Below the pieces are notes generated by a model that was not told the DNA's origin, did not search any database, and was given only the letters and a program-made list of their open reading frames with translations. From Bactericera cockerelli (taxonomy: Eukaryota; Arthropoda; Insecta; Hemiptera; Triozidae): DNA of 64,000 bases. A program made the translations under genes and the position numbers. Each line of letters starts with the position of its first letter. Positions within the stretch are counted from its first letter, which is position 1. Location: positions 28,431,101 through 28,495,100 of the forward strand of contig CM044956.1 in the NCBI GenBank assembly GCA_024516035.1, given 5' to 3'. Positions 1 to 11,169 of this stretch are shown here, in pieces.

Positions 1-1416
1 GAATCGAGGCGCCCCTCACATTCTAATTAACCATTTGCTATGCTCTCTGGTGAGAATGGTACTCACGTAATACGTTATATGTACCTCGGCGTGACCAAAG
101 CTGCGGCCATGATCCTAGCATGCAGTGACGTGGTCTAGTCATAGTCATGTGGTGAGTACTAGCTTAGTCTGTATCTAGTCATAGTCATGTGGTGAGTACT
201 AGCTTAGTCTGTATGTAACAGTCCTCGGAAAAGCCTGGCAACAAACATCCAATGAAAAGAAAGAAAAAAAAAAAACATTAACAATTACTTTTACAGTAAA
301 TTCATATACGTAAGTACAGTAGGTACTTTGAGAAAATTTAACACTAACTTGAGTTTCATTCCTATATCTACTTATTGAGTAGGTACTGCATCGCTTCACC
401 TCAAATTATTTCAAATTTCAAGTGGCATCGTGCATAAGATTTAGGATTTTCAGACACATCCACCAATATATTCAGTCTGATTTTTGTCTAATTGTTGTAA
501 TCTACCTACTGTCGTAGACCTACAGCTAACTGTATGAAACTCTGCGTAATTTTACTTGGCTCATAATCATCCACTTCCTACTTATATCATATTATTCATC
601 TGAGTTTCAACAGAAATTCCATATTCTCTTCCAACGCTCTGATTACATTAACAACATCCAACATGCCTAATTAAATCACAACATGTTGCCTGCAAAGTTG
701 AAAATAATATTGACTTGTAAATCAGTGAACAATACGCCCTAATACACTCCCTCTCCCTCACTCCAACCCTTCACATGCCACAACAAATCGTCAACATTTC
801 GTCCTGATGAAATATTTATCCTAAATTCTACTCCACCCCTGTCCTGTTTCTCTAAATAGAATTAAGTCTTGAGTCGTTAGAACCGCTGTCTGATTTCCCA
901 ATGCCCTCAGGGGGACTGGAGGAGGGGTGGGGGACTCAGGGTAGCATATGCCGCCCCCTCCAGTGTGTGAGAACCCTTGCGGCCGAAATCACAAGAGACA
1001 ACTCGGTGGGATGTATCCAACTTTATTGTGGAGGTTTCGGTCAGTGGCGAAATGATCATGAGAAAAAAGTTAACTTATGTTCTTCTTTATTAAAGAGATT
1101 TTCCTGGTAGTGCCGTTATAAAGATAATATTAATCACAATTTTGTATAGATTAAGTGCATTTAATTTCCATCCTCTAGGTATATCCTGAGTACATTAATC
1201 CTGTTTTTGAAAACATTTCATTTCTATCCTGAGTACATTGAATATAACTTGTTGACTGAAAATCTTGACTTGTAGACTCTAGAAAACAGAAAGGAAAACC
1301 AACAAAAATAAAGTTCATAGAAAATATATATTGAATCATAAATACCTAATAACAGATAAGACACTCGGGAAATTTGGCTTTTCATCTGCCACATAGGAAA
1401 GAAACATGTCTCTTTG
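1..1416. other. Intergenic DNA, no gene recognised
   Basis: AT-rich sequence with only short open frames of random-looking composition. The one clear structure is the 40-bp tandem duplication listed separately. No exon, RNA gene or transposon end was recognised. Confidence 0.5.
135..214. repeat. Two perfect tandem copies of a 40-bp unit
   Basis: The unit beginning CTAGTCATAGTCATGTGGTG occupies 135-174 and is repeated without visible change at 175-214. Perfect identity suggests a recent slippage duplication or an assembly duplication. Confidence 0.9.
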
Positions 1417-1632
1417 CCAGCGTCGATGGCGCGTTGAATGCACCGGTTCTTGTAGGATCACCGAAGTTGAGCAACGTCCAGCCAGGTTAAGACTTCGTGA
1501 TGCTGGCATTCCGGCCCAACCCAAGCTGGGTGAAGTTAATGTGGGTAGCATGTTTGTGTGTTTCCTGTGAATAACCCCGTTATGGTATAACCGTGCTGTT
1601 GAAAGCGACGTTAAAGCCAAATAAAAAGAAAA
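1417..1632 (+). mobile_element. 5S rRNA-derived SINE, copy 1
   Basis: The head at about 1431-1495 reads like the middle of 5S rRNA: GTTGAATGCACCGGTTCT, then ATCACCGAAGTTGAGCAACG, then a motif close to the 5S C-box (AGGTTAAGACTT). Downstream is a body with CCAACCCAAGCTGGGTGAAG, and a tail with GAAAGCGACGTTAAAGCCAA followed by an A-rich end. The same head, body and tail recur on the minus strand at 55900-56379, so this is a dispersed family and not a lone 5S pseudogene. 5S-derived SINEs (SINE3 class) are known from fish and some mammals. Transcription would be by Pol III from the internal 5S promoter; present activity is unknown. Confidence 0.8.
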
Positions 1633-4600
1633 CATGTATCTTTAAATCTCCCACATTATTGTTGTCATGTCAAACTCCAAAACCCTGGATCCAACCAGAT
1701 TTTTCCAGAAATCAAGAGACCAGTAAGTTATTGCCCTCACAGATGTCACCCGTTGACTCCATATCCGTGTTGGAGTAGTTGCTTAAGTTGCTAAAATAAA
1801 GTGCCTCGAAACAGCTGTTCAGGTGTGTTCTCATATTTTCATGAAAAATAATAATGTGTTCATCATGTACAACTTCTCAATTTTCTGTTTGTACATATTA
1901 AAATAGATGATTTTGATGATGGCATTCTAAACAAGAGCTAGCTGGTAAATCAAGAAACTCAAATCTACAAAAATATTGATCCACTCGTTTTGTAAAAACA
2001 TGCAGCAGCATAGACGCTAGTTACTCCATGTACGTAAGTACATAGATTTTTATTTAATTTTCTCGGAAATGTAACAATAACGCAATGAGAGTTTGTTCAA
2101 TTGATTGCGATGCAATGTCATACAATGCAATTTGAGTAGGAGGGGGACCTGGACCTTTGCCTGTCCTGGGAATATCATACAGGGCGGATGATCACTTGTC
2201 TTTATGAAGAGCATCCGGGTGAACCAAAATAATATTAAGGATCAAGAAAAAGCTATGCAGAAAATGAAAGAGGACAGGAAAGGAAACCAAAACCACAGCA
2301 CTCTATTTATAGCAGTGGATTTTAGAAAAACACATGCAACAGAACAAAATTCACGCCTCACGATGGTTGGTGCATGGACGGGCCAAGCTATCCCTGCCAG
2401 CATTAGCTCAACTACATGAGCACAACTCCAGCTCCAGTACGAGCAAGCAAAATGTTTGCCAACCCCTCCACCTCACCCTTCCCCTTCGCCTTGGCAGAAC
2501 AAAAAATGAATAAAACTTTTTTCGAGTAAAAATTATGTAAATTTTTGTTTCCAACTGATTAAAATTGAAACGTTCTGTTTTTATACAGAATTAAAGCTAA
2601 AGCAGCTTTTGGTTGGTCTCATGATAATTTTTGGGTGAAGTGGAAATTGAGTTTTCTCTGCAGCAGGTAGTGGTGTAGGGAGGCTTCACCTTCACGTGCC
2701 ATAATTATTGTTACTTGTTTGTTTGAAGGAGTACCTTTCAGTGTCACTGTCCTGATAACTAGTAAATAATATATTTTTTCTATTTTTAGGTTACTTCTGC
2801 AAATGTTTTAAGACTTTCAATGTGGAAGATGACCAGATTTAATTTTATTGTGACTGAAAGGATACCTTTAGTTTTTGATATCAATAAGGATTGAATATGA
2901 CGAGGACTGCGGTGATCACTTGACTTATTTCATGTATCGAAATTGCTTTCATACCGAAATAAATTGCTTTTAGTGATAAATAGTTTAGTAGGGCAAAAGT
3001 CAACAGTCTCTTTGATTTGTCACTTATTCGATTGCAATCTGAAATAAAACGGCACAGCCCGAACAAAAGCAAATAAAGTTCGATTTTAATTGAGTACCAA
3101 CAAGTCAACACCCTTTATGAGAGTAAGTCATTAACAGAAGCTATTAGAGCTGAAAAATTCCGGAACCAAAACTAAAACAATGAAGGCTAATTATTGATTA
3201 TCAAAAGCAAGAAGCACCAATATTTTATAACAACAAAAGTTATTTTAATAATAGTAATTATTATTATAATAGCGGCTCTTAATGTCTAGGATCACAATAC
3301 AAACATGCACAGCTCTCCTGAACCCCTGAACACAACAGATCATAGTGTTGCATTATGACACAACAATACCATGCCTTCACAATGATAACAATCCAGTCAG
3401 CATTCTTCTACGAGAGCACACAAAAGCTTTTCACAATGGTGTTTCACCATCACTGAATTAGCGTAGTAAGTTTCGTAGTAAAATATTCCCCATTCATAAA
3501 TAATTTAGAGAAAAAGTCTATACTATCTAATAATAATTGTGGTGATAGTGAGTGGTTGTGAATGAAACGCGGACAATAGCATTCGGAGTGGATCTTGTGG
3601 CCACTGCGAGCATGCTGAATGATACTTGGGATGAACTTACACACAAGTTCCTTTGTGTCACTGCCATACCTGCCATGTTGTCTGTGGGCAGGGAGCTCAA
3701 TGCAATATACAACATTACTAAGGTAAGGTAGCAGTTCATACAAAGGAGGCTAAGTTGACAAGGGCCTCCAGAATATATATGACTGTGGATCATAGAAGTC
3801 TATTATTCTCAAAATAGATAGGTATATATCAACAACTATTATGATTGAGACGATTAGTAAGCATATTAGCCTACCAAGTCTAAAAGTACAGACGTCGATC
3901 TAACACTAAAATCCAGAATCCAAGTGAAAATTCATGAAATTTATTTTTAACAATAATCATTAAGATATGCCAGTTTGTAATGAAATAGAAAAGTACTATT
4001 TTTTTATTAGCATTTATTATAGTGTGCCAACAATATATAGATTGTTATATACACTAAAAGTACTATTAAATACCTTCTTAGGTATTATCTGTAAAGGAGA
4101 TAATCAGAATTCAGAAATAGCTTGTGTACTAGAATCTGCTTGTATCAAGTTCTGATTCATAAAAATGATTAATGATCAAAAATGAGGTGTTTTTGAAAAG
4201 CATGTGATCTATATAATAGATTCAAGCTATTAGAAACCAAAGTGTGAATTTAAATGAAAATTACAACTTTTTCAAAAAAAAACCCAACAAAAGATTTTTC
4301 GAGGTGCGAATGTTTTATTGGGTGGATAATTTGCACAAAATTTCTAACCAAACAATTTTTTAATGGTTGATTGTTTGCTTTTCTATATTTTTTTATTAAT
4401 AATTATTCTTTTACTTTGTTACATTCTCAAGTGTTCTGAAATTGATTTCACGCCCTGCTTACAGAATTCAGAGCAGTGGAATTTTCAAAGGTGTTTTTTT
4501 AACAGCAAACATGTGTTCAGTTTTCTTTGTGTGGAATTTTGCCAGAACCAAAAATCTGAAGTTAAAAACTGTTTGTTTTATTTCATACAAATATTGATAA

Positions 4601-4885
4601 ATTCAATTTCACGGAATTATTTAATCTTCTATTATACCTACATCATGTAGGTAGACCTATAGGTAATTTGATATTGAATTTTCAGATAAGGGTAACAAAA
4701 CATTTAAAACTAATGTTCTCATCCGAAATTTATTGGTATTGGCTTACCTATTGAAAACTGTTGGCATAATGGGACTACCTGTCTTGCGCTGACAGTCTAA
4801 ATAAAGCACTACTTATACTTATACATCTAGCTACATGACTACACGTATAATAGATATCACCAATATTGAAGAAAAAAAAATTCTT
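1633..4885. other. Intergenic DNA, no gene recognised
   Basis: AT-rich sequence with frames of at most about 100 codons and no recognisable protein family. No repeat unit, inverted repeat or RNA gene could be supported. Confidence 0.45.
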
Positions 4886-5022
4886 ATCATATTTGTGTTA
4901 ATCACTTTCGTGATATCACAACTACTCAAACTTTACTAAATCTACCCTGAAACCGGGACTTGAACCACCGACCTCCAGATTACAAGTCCGCTGCCTTATC
5001 GATCAAGCTACTGAGGTCGGTT
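4886..5022 (-). mobile_element. tRNA-derived SINE, Thr-like family, copy 1
   Basis: Read on the minus strand it begins with ACCGACCTCAGTAGCTTGAT (A-box region). It continues with an anticodon-loop-like CTTGTAA, as in tRNA-Thr(TGT), a B-box GGTTCAAGTCC, and a short tail with GTGATATCACGAAAGTGATT. Related copies lie at 34518-34670, 49193-49342 and 63085-63232. The retained A and B boxes fit a Pol III-transcribed SINE. Confidence 0.8.
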
Positions 5023-7857
5023 GGTTGAAAGAATATCAATTGTGCCCTTTTTAAGAAGCTCAGATAGGTGGTTGAGTGTTGACGCACCCATCAACCTGTT
5101 CAAAGCCAATTTAATAAGAAAATCATACTACCCTAATGGAAATATATGTTTCAATTGGAACCAATGCAACGCTCAACAATCTGACACCAGTAACTATTAA
5201 AGTTTCCATGAGTTACTCGCAAATTATTTATGTTTTGCATGTGGTATGCTGGGTATGCCACAAGTGCAATGCACAATGCAGCTCTCTCAGTAACATTTAG
5301 CACCTAACTGGGCATACTTCCTGTTGTAATTCACACCAAGATGGATTTTGCCTCTAACAATAGAGATGACTCAAGACACATTAACCCCTTGTCAACCTGC
5401 GTCCTATCTTCAGTGTCTTCAGCACTTGTTCCTTACTTGAAGTGAACACCTATTATTATTCTCTTTCTTATGGTAAATTCACGTTTATTTTATTGTGGCA
5501 TGGCTGAGCCCCTCAGCTCGAAGGTGAGAAACTAAGGAGGCACAAGGAGTCCATTAAGAGCACTCATTTTTAGGTGACTTAAAAAATAATACATATTTGG
5601 AAATTAATAAAATAGTCAAAATGTGAGCTGATGAAGAATAAATATATATATTATTTAAAATTATAAAACAACTCAAAATCTTATTGATTTTTTTCTTTTC
5701 AAAGTCAGCAATTTCCTTAATGTATGTATTACTCACACATGTCGAGAATTCTCTTCTTCTATTTTAAAACCATGAAAGTACTCACCACGGGAGAGCTGCA
5801 CCTGAGTTCCACCCGACGCGAGCCATGGCCTTATATTTATTTTTGCAAAAACTACTCTATATTGGCATTGGCATGTACTGTACCTTGGCATTGGCCGATG
5901 AGGGATTGGTGTACGTCGTTGATGCTTGTTCGGCGCCAGTATCGTTGCAAGCCATAGGTTTTTTTATAGTTGAAAACATATTAGACAAGAATTGGGTTAA
6001 CATCACCTCACCAGCTTATATATGTTTGTAACAACAAATTTCCAGCTAAATGAGAGACAAAAGACAAGAGAGAGCTCAATTTCCATAAAGTCCATCACGC
6101 CACGGCATGGTGGGATCTATTGTCCCTCACTCGGCCGTGGCACTTGCTAGATCCCTATTGTTTCCCGGGATCCCAAACATCAATATACCCCATTGTTCCA
6201 TCTGGAGACAATCGCTAGGTCGCTCGTAAATTCCTGCTAAAAAGCATCAAGTTAATTTATTAACTATTTGCGCGCACAATAGGTAACATGCCACACTGGA
6301 GGAGATACCCGGAACTGGGAGAGTTTAAACCTCGGAGTGATTTTCAGTGATGTGCGTGTCTTCACTTACCATTTTTTTTTTTTTTTTTTTCCTTTAGGCG
6401 CTTTAACTCTGTCATTAGACAGGTCGTTCGCGCCGTCACTTACCATTTGTAGAGTCGATCGTTTTTAAATTTGTATGCACACTGTTCAGAGTGTTCATGT
6501 ATGTATAGCAGAATAGATTTTCTTGATTCCTTGCACTACATACTTGACCATTTCCCACGCTTTGTGAACTTAATCCAATACAAGACAGGAAAAAGAATCT
6601 TATCTTAAAGGCAGAACAGGGAGATGCCAAGTTGAATGTCAGAGGAAAAATCTGGCAAAAGAAAGATAAGATAATTTTCATGGGAATGAAGAGAGAGAGA
6701 GATGAGGAGGATACATTAGTTAGACTTCCGGCGGGCGCCACGACTTTTCTGATCCGAATGTGAAATACAGGGTGTACCAAATATTCAATGAAAAAATTCT
6801 ACTAAATTACTGGGACAAATCAGTCAGATCACTAGCAGCTAGTTGTACGACGCCAAATGGTGTCAGCTGCTGCTAATGACATGTAAGAAATAATATAATA
6901 TGCAATATTAATTTGACTATATCTACCTTCTCAGGACATTCTGCTTCTAGATCAAGCAGGAATTCGGTATTGCGTAACAGTAACAATTGCAGAAAAGAGA
7001 ACTGTTGGGCCTCAAAATGAAATTAGGAGGAAAAGGCACTTGTCTTGATGAGGAAGATTTGATTTACAGTCGAACCTGGATGAGAACCCTAGGGAGCAGA
7101 AAGTAAATTATATGAGATTTTCTCTTTATGAAGAATTTTCCATAAATCCGGTTTCGTTATGTCCAGTTTCGAGTGTACTACATAATTATTGTATGCACAA
7201 TTGCACACTAGAGACTACTGGTATAACTGGCGACAAAACACGGGAAAATTCTGGGAATCTTGAGCCGAAGATTTGGCGGGGAATGATCCCACCCTGTAGA
7301 CAGCGGTTCCACACGACTTGCGTCGCGGCGCACTCGAGTGTGAAAACATCTCTGTGAATGCAAGTTCATGCATTGAAAATGGATCTTGCTATTTATTTAC
7401 TTTCTTTATAAGTAAATACTGGAGGCATATACATGTATTGTACATAGACAAAAATACGACCCTGAAGTGTGCATTATGTGTCACATCATAGCAATAAATA
7501 AAACTATTCACGATTTACGCATTCAATGTACTCAATGCCAATCTACGGATGGACAGAGAATTTATCTACTTGATGTAAGAAAATGTACAGAGTACACTTA
7601 TAGCTCGAACACGTAACAAGTACTTACACAGTAGCCGACTTGTGGCAGACAAGACATGTCTACGAAACCAACAAGCTTTTCACAAGTTTAACACTCCAAA
7701 CTTCAGCCAAAGTAACGAACAAAATACTAACCCCTTGGGGACTTTAGCTAGCTAAAACATGTATTAAAAGAATTGAAACAGAGAACAAAATAAAAATAAA
7801 ATACGACTAGAAAGACAGTAAGCAAACACCAACCAAGAGCTTAATTTAGAAAACTTG
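5023..7857. other. Intergenic DNA, no gene recognised
   Basis: A T-rich run lies near 6371-6390. A lone transposon-end-like ACAGGGTGTACC lies near 6768, with no partner found. The frames at 5724-6031 and 6436-6780 show no recognisable family and look random. Confidence 0.4.
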
Positions 7858-8355
7858 CATATGTTGACACAGTATCATTGGCAAGGTCCGCATACATGCA
7901 TACCAGGGGTTCATACATATGTTGACACAGCATCATTGGCATGGTCCTCATACCATTGGTCCATGCATATGTTGACACAGCATCATTGGCATGGTCCTCA
8001 TACCATTGGTCCATGCATATGTTGACACAGTATCATTGCCAAAGTCCGCATACATGCACACCAGGGGTCCATGCATATGTTGACACAGCATCATTGGCAT
8101 GGTCCTCATACCATTGGTCCATGCATATGTTGACACAGTATCATTGCCAAAGTCCGCATACATGCATACCAGGGGTCCATGCATGGATTTCCCACAGCAT
8201 CATTGGCAAGGTCCGCATACATGCATACCAGGGGCCCATGCATATGTTGACACAGCATCGTTGGCAAGGTCCTCATACCAGGGGTCTATGCATAATTATG
8301 TTGACACAGCATCATTGGCAAGATCCGTATACCCGGGGTCCATGCATGGATTTCC
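7858..8355. repeat. Minisatellite, about nine copies of a 50-58 bp unit
   Basis: The core CATATGTTGACACAGCATCA begins near 7858, 7916, 7966, 8016, 8074, 8124, 8238 and 8294, with a partly deleted copy near 8183. Two unit types alternate: a shorter one with CATACCATTGGTCCATG and a longer one with CATACATGCATACCAGGGG. Each unit holds self-complementary hexamers (CATATG, ATGCAT). Because the array lacks stops it is open on both strands, giving spurious frames of up to 186 codons. No protein-coding role is supported. Confidence 0.92.
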
Positions 8356-10089
8356 GTGGAAGAGTGTTTAGATCAGATGTTCAGTTGCGAATGTTGATGT
8401 TCGTGCTCATGCTCAGGTCAGGATCGCCACGTGTGGACTGGGCATTAGATGTGAACGAATGTTTGAATTTACGTTACAAATGTGTGATAAAATTGAAATA
8501 AGCTTTGTATGTATGTTTAATATACAGAAGGGATATGGCGAGAGAGAAATACTTGATAGAGAAAATTAATTGATCTAAAACACTTACTATAAGACGAAGG
8601 AGGTGTAATTATAACAGGAGAGAGAGAGGTAGAGAGGAGAAAAGTATAAAGCATGGCAGCCTGGGAAATTTGAACAATAATTAATAGTGCTAGCTAAAGT
8701 GGAAACCAATTAATATCAAATGCGAGTAACACATCTCATTAATATACTTCATAGAATCCAGCATTTGACTTAGTCCTACCTCTACCAAACCCAATCCTCA
8801 AGTTCCTTTACAAGCCCAGCCTATATAATATGCTAGAAATGAGTAAAATATGATTTCCACAAAAAAATTTACTGCCAATATGGACTCAATTCTTCCTCGT
8901 TATTGGTTAAGAATGTTAACATTGTGACCACTAGTCAATTTTGAGATTTTATATATATTTTTTTTATATAAATTTGTCAGCTCGTGAATACTATAACGGT
9001 AAAAAATCAGCTGAAAATGGTCATCACAAATGGATGGAGATAAAGGGAAAGTTTAGACGTGCAATGTGGGAGAATTGATGCACCTCCCTTCCTCATTGAG
9101 CCGATACCTACATATCTCAGAGTCACGATCCTTGACGAAAGTCTCCTTCGATGATAAATACTATATGAGGTGCCTACGATTATATAAATATAATTTCAGT
9201 GTATAATACCTAGACAGAATGATGAAGCAAATTCTTCATATTTATATTCCCCACATCACGTGGAACAGAACTTTTAATATGAGCAATGATGAGTAATATG
9301 TGGTAGACTGTAGAGTTATAATATTAGTTCAGACGTTTTAACTTTGAGATTAGGGTTCAGACTTCAGAGATTTAATATTTGAGTTCCAGAGTCAGAGAAT
9401 AATTTTATTTATTAATCTTGAAGTTTAATAGTATACACAATTAGACACATTGGTGTTTAGTACTAAAAAAAAGTTTCATTAGAACTTTGGGATTAAGATT
9501 ACCTACTTATTGTATTAAGAGGTTCAAAATTTGACTCAGAATTCAGGGGTTTACAGTGTCGTGGGACTATTATGTGGGTGCATTTCATAAAGAAGGATCT
9601 AAGAGTAGTGGGTGGTACGGAAGAAATTGCCAAAGGTAATTATCACCACCCTGATCAGACTCTGTTTATTATTGTACTTGTTATCACACATTGGTTCGTC
9701 CATTTGGTCGGCGTATTTACGAGACATTCCGCTCCAACTCAGGCTGGTTGAGGTTAATGTGGGTAACAGGTTAGTGAGTTTCGACGTTGGCGACGAGATA
9801 AACTGCTCCCTCTAGATACCTACCTATAATATTTCCTATTAGAAAATGTTCGCAAATTCTTCAGTAGGTATTATTTGTACTCCATGCTAAATTCTCGAGT
9901 GTTCATATAGTGCATCCTATGTGGAACTCTCATAAGAGATGTACTTTAGTAGAGGAAGACGTGATAAGAATCCAGACGGGACTTACATTTTATTAAGTTT
10001 TTCTAGATTACTCCACAGAGTTCACAAAAATGCTTCTGTTCAGAATTATTATTGAACTTTTTTTATGAGAGCCCTAACAAAACACCGTA
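8356..10089. other. Intergenic DNA with old repeat fragments
   Basis: A degenerate copy of the dispersed 'CACTTGTATCTCC' repeat lies near 8870-9060, and a 5S-SINE body fragment lies near 9715-9790. The rest is AT-rich without a recognisable gene. Confidence 0.4.
9715..9790 (+). mobile_element. 5S-derived SINE, body fragment
   Basis: CATTCCGCTCCAACTCAGGC followed by GAGGTTAATGTGGGTAACAG matches the body segment just downstream of the 5S head in the copy at 1417-1632. The head is missing here, so this is a truncated or decayed insertion. Confidence 0.55.
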
Positions 10090-10348
10090 ACGGACTTTGA
10101 CCATCCATCTATGTAAGTGTTTGACAGTCAATGGACACAATACTTCCTCATGATTGGTTCTCGCTGTATACAACTATATACTTGGCAATTTTGAAATTTT
10201 ATACTAAATCACTTGTATCTCCAAAACAGCTTGACCGATTTTCTTCAAATTTGGGTTAAATAGTAAAATTCGCAAGTCGTATCCGCAAGTCGTAGACCTT
10301 ACTTTTGCACTTTTTTGTCAAAAAATCTGGATTTTCTTAATTATCAGA
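10090..10348 (+). repeat. Dispersed repeat R, left half, split by the LTR element
   Basis: Carries the family hallmarks CAATACTTCCTCATGATTGG, TACTAAATCACTTGTATCTC and CCGATTTTCTTCAAATTTG. It stops at the target duplication TCAGA (10344-10348) and resumes after the retrotransposon at 17106. Other copies lie near 17600-18070, 21040-21620, 46570-46980, 58990-59335 and 59640-61150. The element class is unknown; no terminal inverted repeat or transposase was recognised. Confidence 0.75.
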
Positions 10349-10724
10349 TGTATAATTCTTGTGAATGTCTGAGTTGCCGCTCCTGTCTCCTATTTCCTCT
10401 CCTGATCATTTCGTGCTCGAGTTGAGAGTGGAGGGAAGTAATTTTTAAACCCTAACAAAAGTTAAAGTCCCACCCCAAGAAATCCGTGCCAAGTCAGCTG
10501 GCAACCCTGCAATTTTGGAGATCAGCTGTTTTGGAAACAAGTTGGGAGACGGCCTTGAACCACCAACCAACTCTAACCTCTTCACCACTTTCACTTTCTC
10601 TTTGTCTCTGCACGTTCCCAGACTTCCCAGGTAATATTTTTCCTATTTCTTTTTTTCGGATTTTCCTCATGTTCTTGCAATTTTAAGCCGTTTATCAACC
10701 CCCCTGAAAAGCCTCAACTTTCCA
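10349..10724 (+). repeat. 5' LTR of the BEL/Pao element
   Basis: 376 bp starting TGTATAATTCTTGTGAATGT and ending CTCAACTTTCCA. It appears identical to the 3' LTR at 16730-17105. It would supply the Pol II promoter; no canonical TATA box was singled out. A 66-codon open frame inside it recurs in the other LTR and is not considered a gene. Confidence 0.96.
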
Positions 10725-10726
10725 TT

Positions 10727-10742
10727 TGGTCCTTCCACGCGG
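10727..10742 (+). other. Probable primer-binding site
   Basis: TGGTCCTTCCACGCGG begins two bases after the LTR. It starts with the TGG expected to pair with a tRNA 3' CCA end. The tRNA species was not identified. Confidence 0.6.
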
Positions 10743-10973
10743 CCGTATGTCTGTTTTAGGGGGGCCCCCTTTTTTAGGAAAATGTGCCAAGTTGAATTCT
10801 GCCTAAGTTTGAAGTCTGCCTCATGGCCAAGTTTGAAGTCTGCCTAAGTTTGAAGCATGGGGTATCGTGCTAAAGTGATGAGTCAAATGTAATCCTTCTG
10901 TGATATAAGTGTTTTTTGTGTTTGTTTTACCCATAAATTCAGTGTTGTTTGTGTTCAGTTAATTTTAAAGTTG

Positions 10974-11085
10974 GGGGTTCCCTTGGTAATTTTTTTTTGT
11001 ATTGGTTAAGTCATAGGGGTTCCCTTGGTAAATTTTTTTGTATTGGTTAAGTCATAGGGGTTCCCTTGGTTAGATTTTTTTTGAT
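10974..11085 (+). repeat. Three tandem repeats in the retrotransposon leader
   Basis: A unit of about 42 bp (GGGGTTCCCTTGGTAA, a T run, then TATTGGTTAAGTCATA) occurs nearly three times upstream of gag. A related duplication of AAGTTTGAAGTCTGCCT lies just before it, near 10800-10855. Such leader repeats could affect translation or packaging, but no function is shown. Confidence 0.8.
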
Positions 11086-11169
11086 TTTCACGTGGCTCAT
11101 AAAGCACATATTTTTTTTTTTTGTTGTCAACCAAGTAAGTGCATTTTTCCTTTAATATTTACATCTAAC

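Noticed and set aside
7941..8501. A 186-codon open frame with repeated MHMLTQ-type segments.
   Set aside because: It is a by-product of the minisatellite lacking stops; similar frames exist on the opposite strand and unit lengths are not multiples of three.
10486..10686. A 66-codon frame repeated at 16867-17067.
   Set aside because: It lies inside both LTRs, which are identical, and shows no sign of being a gene.
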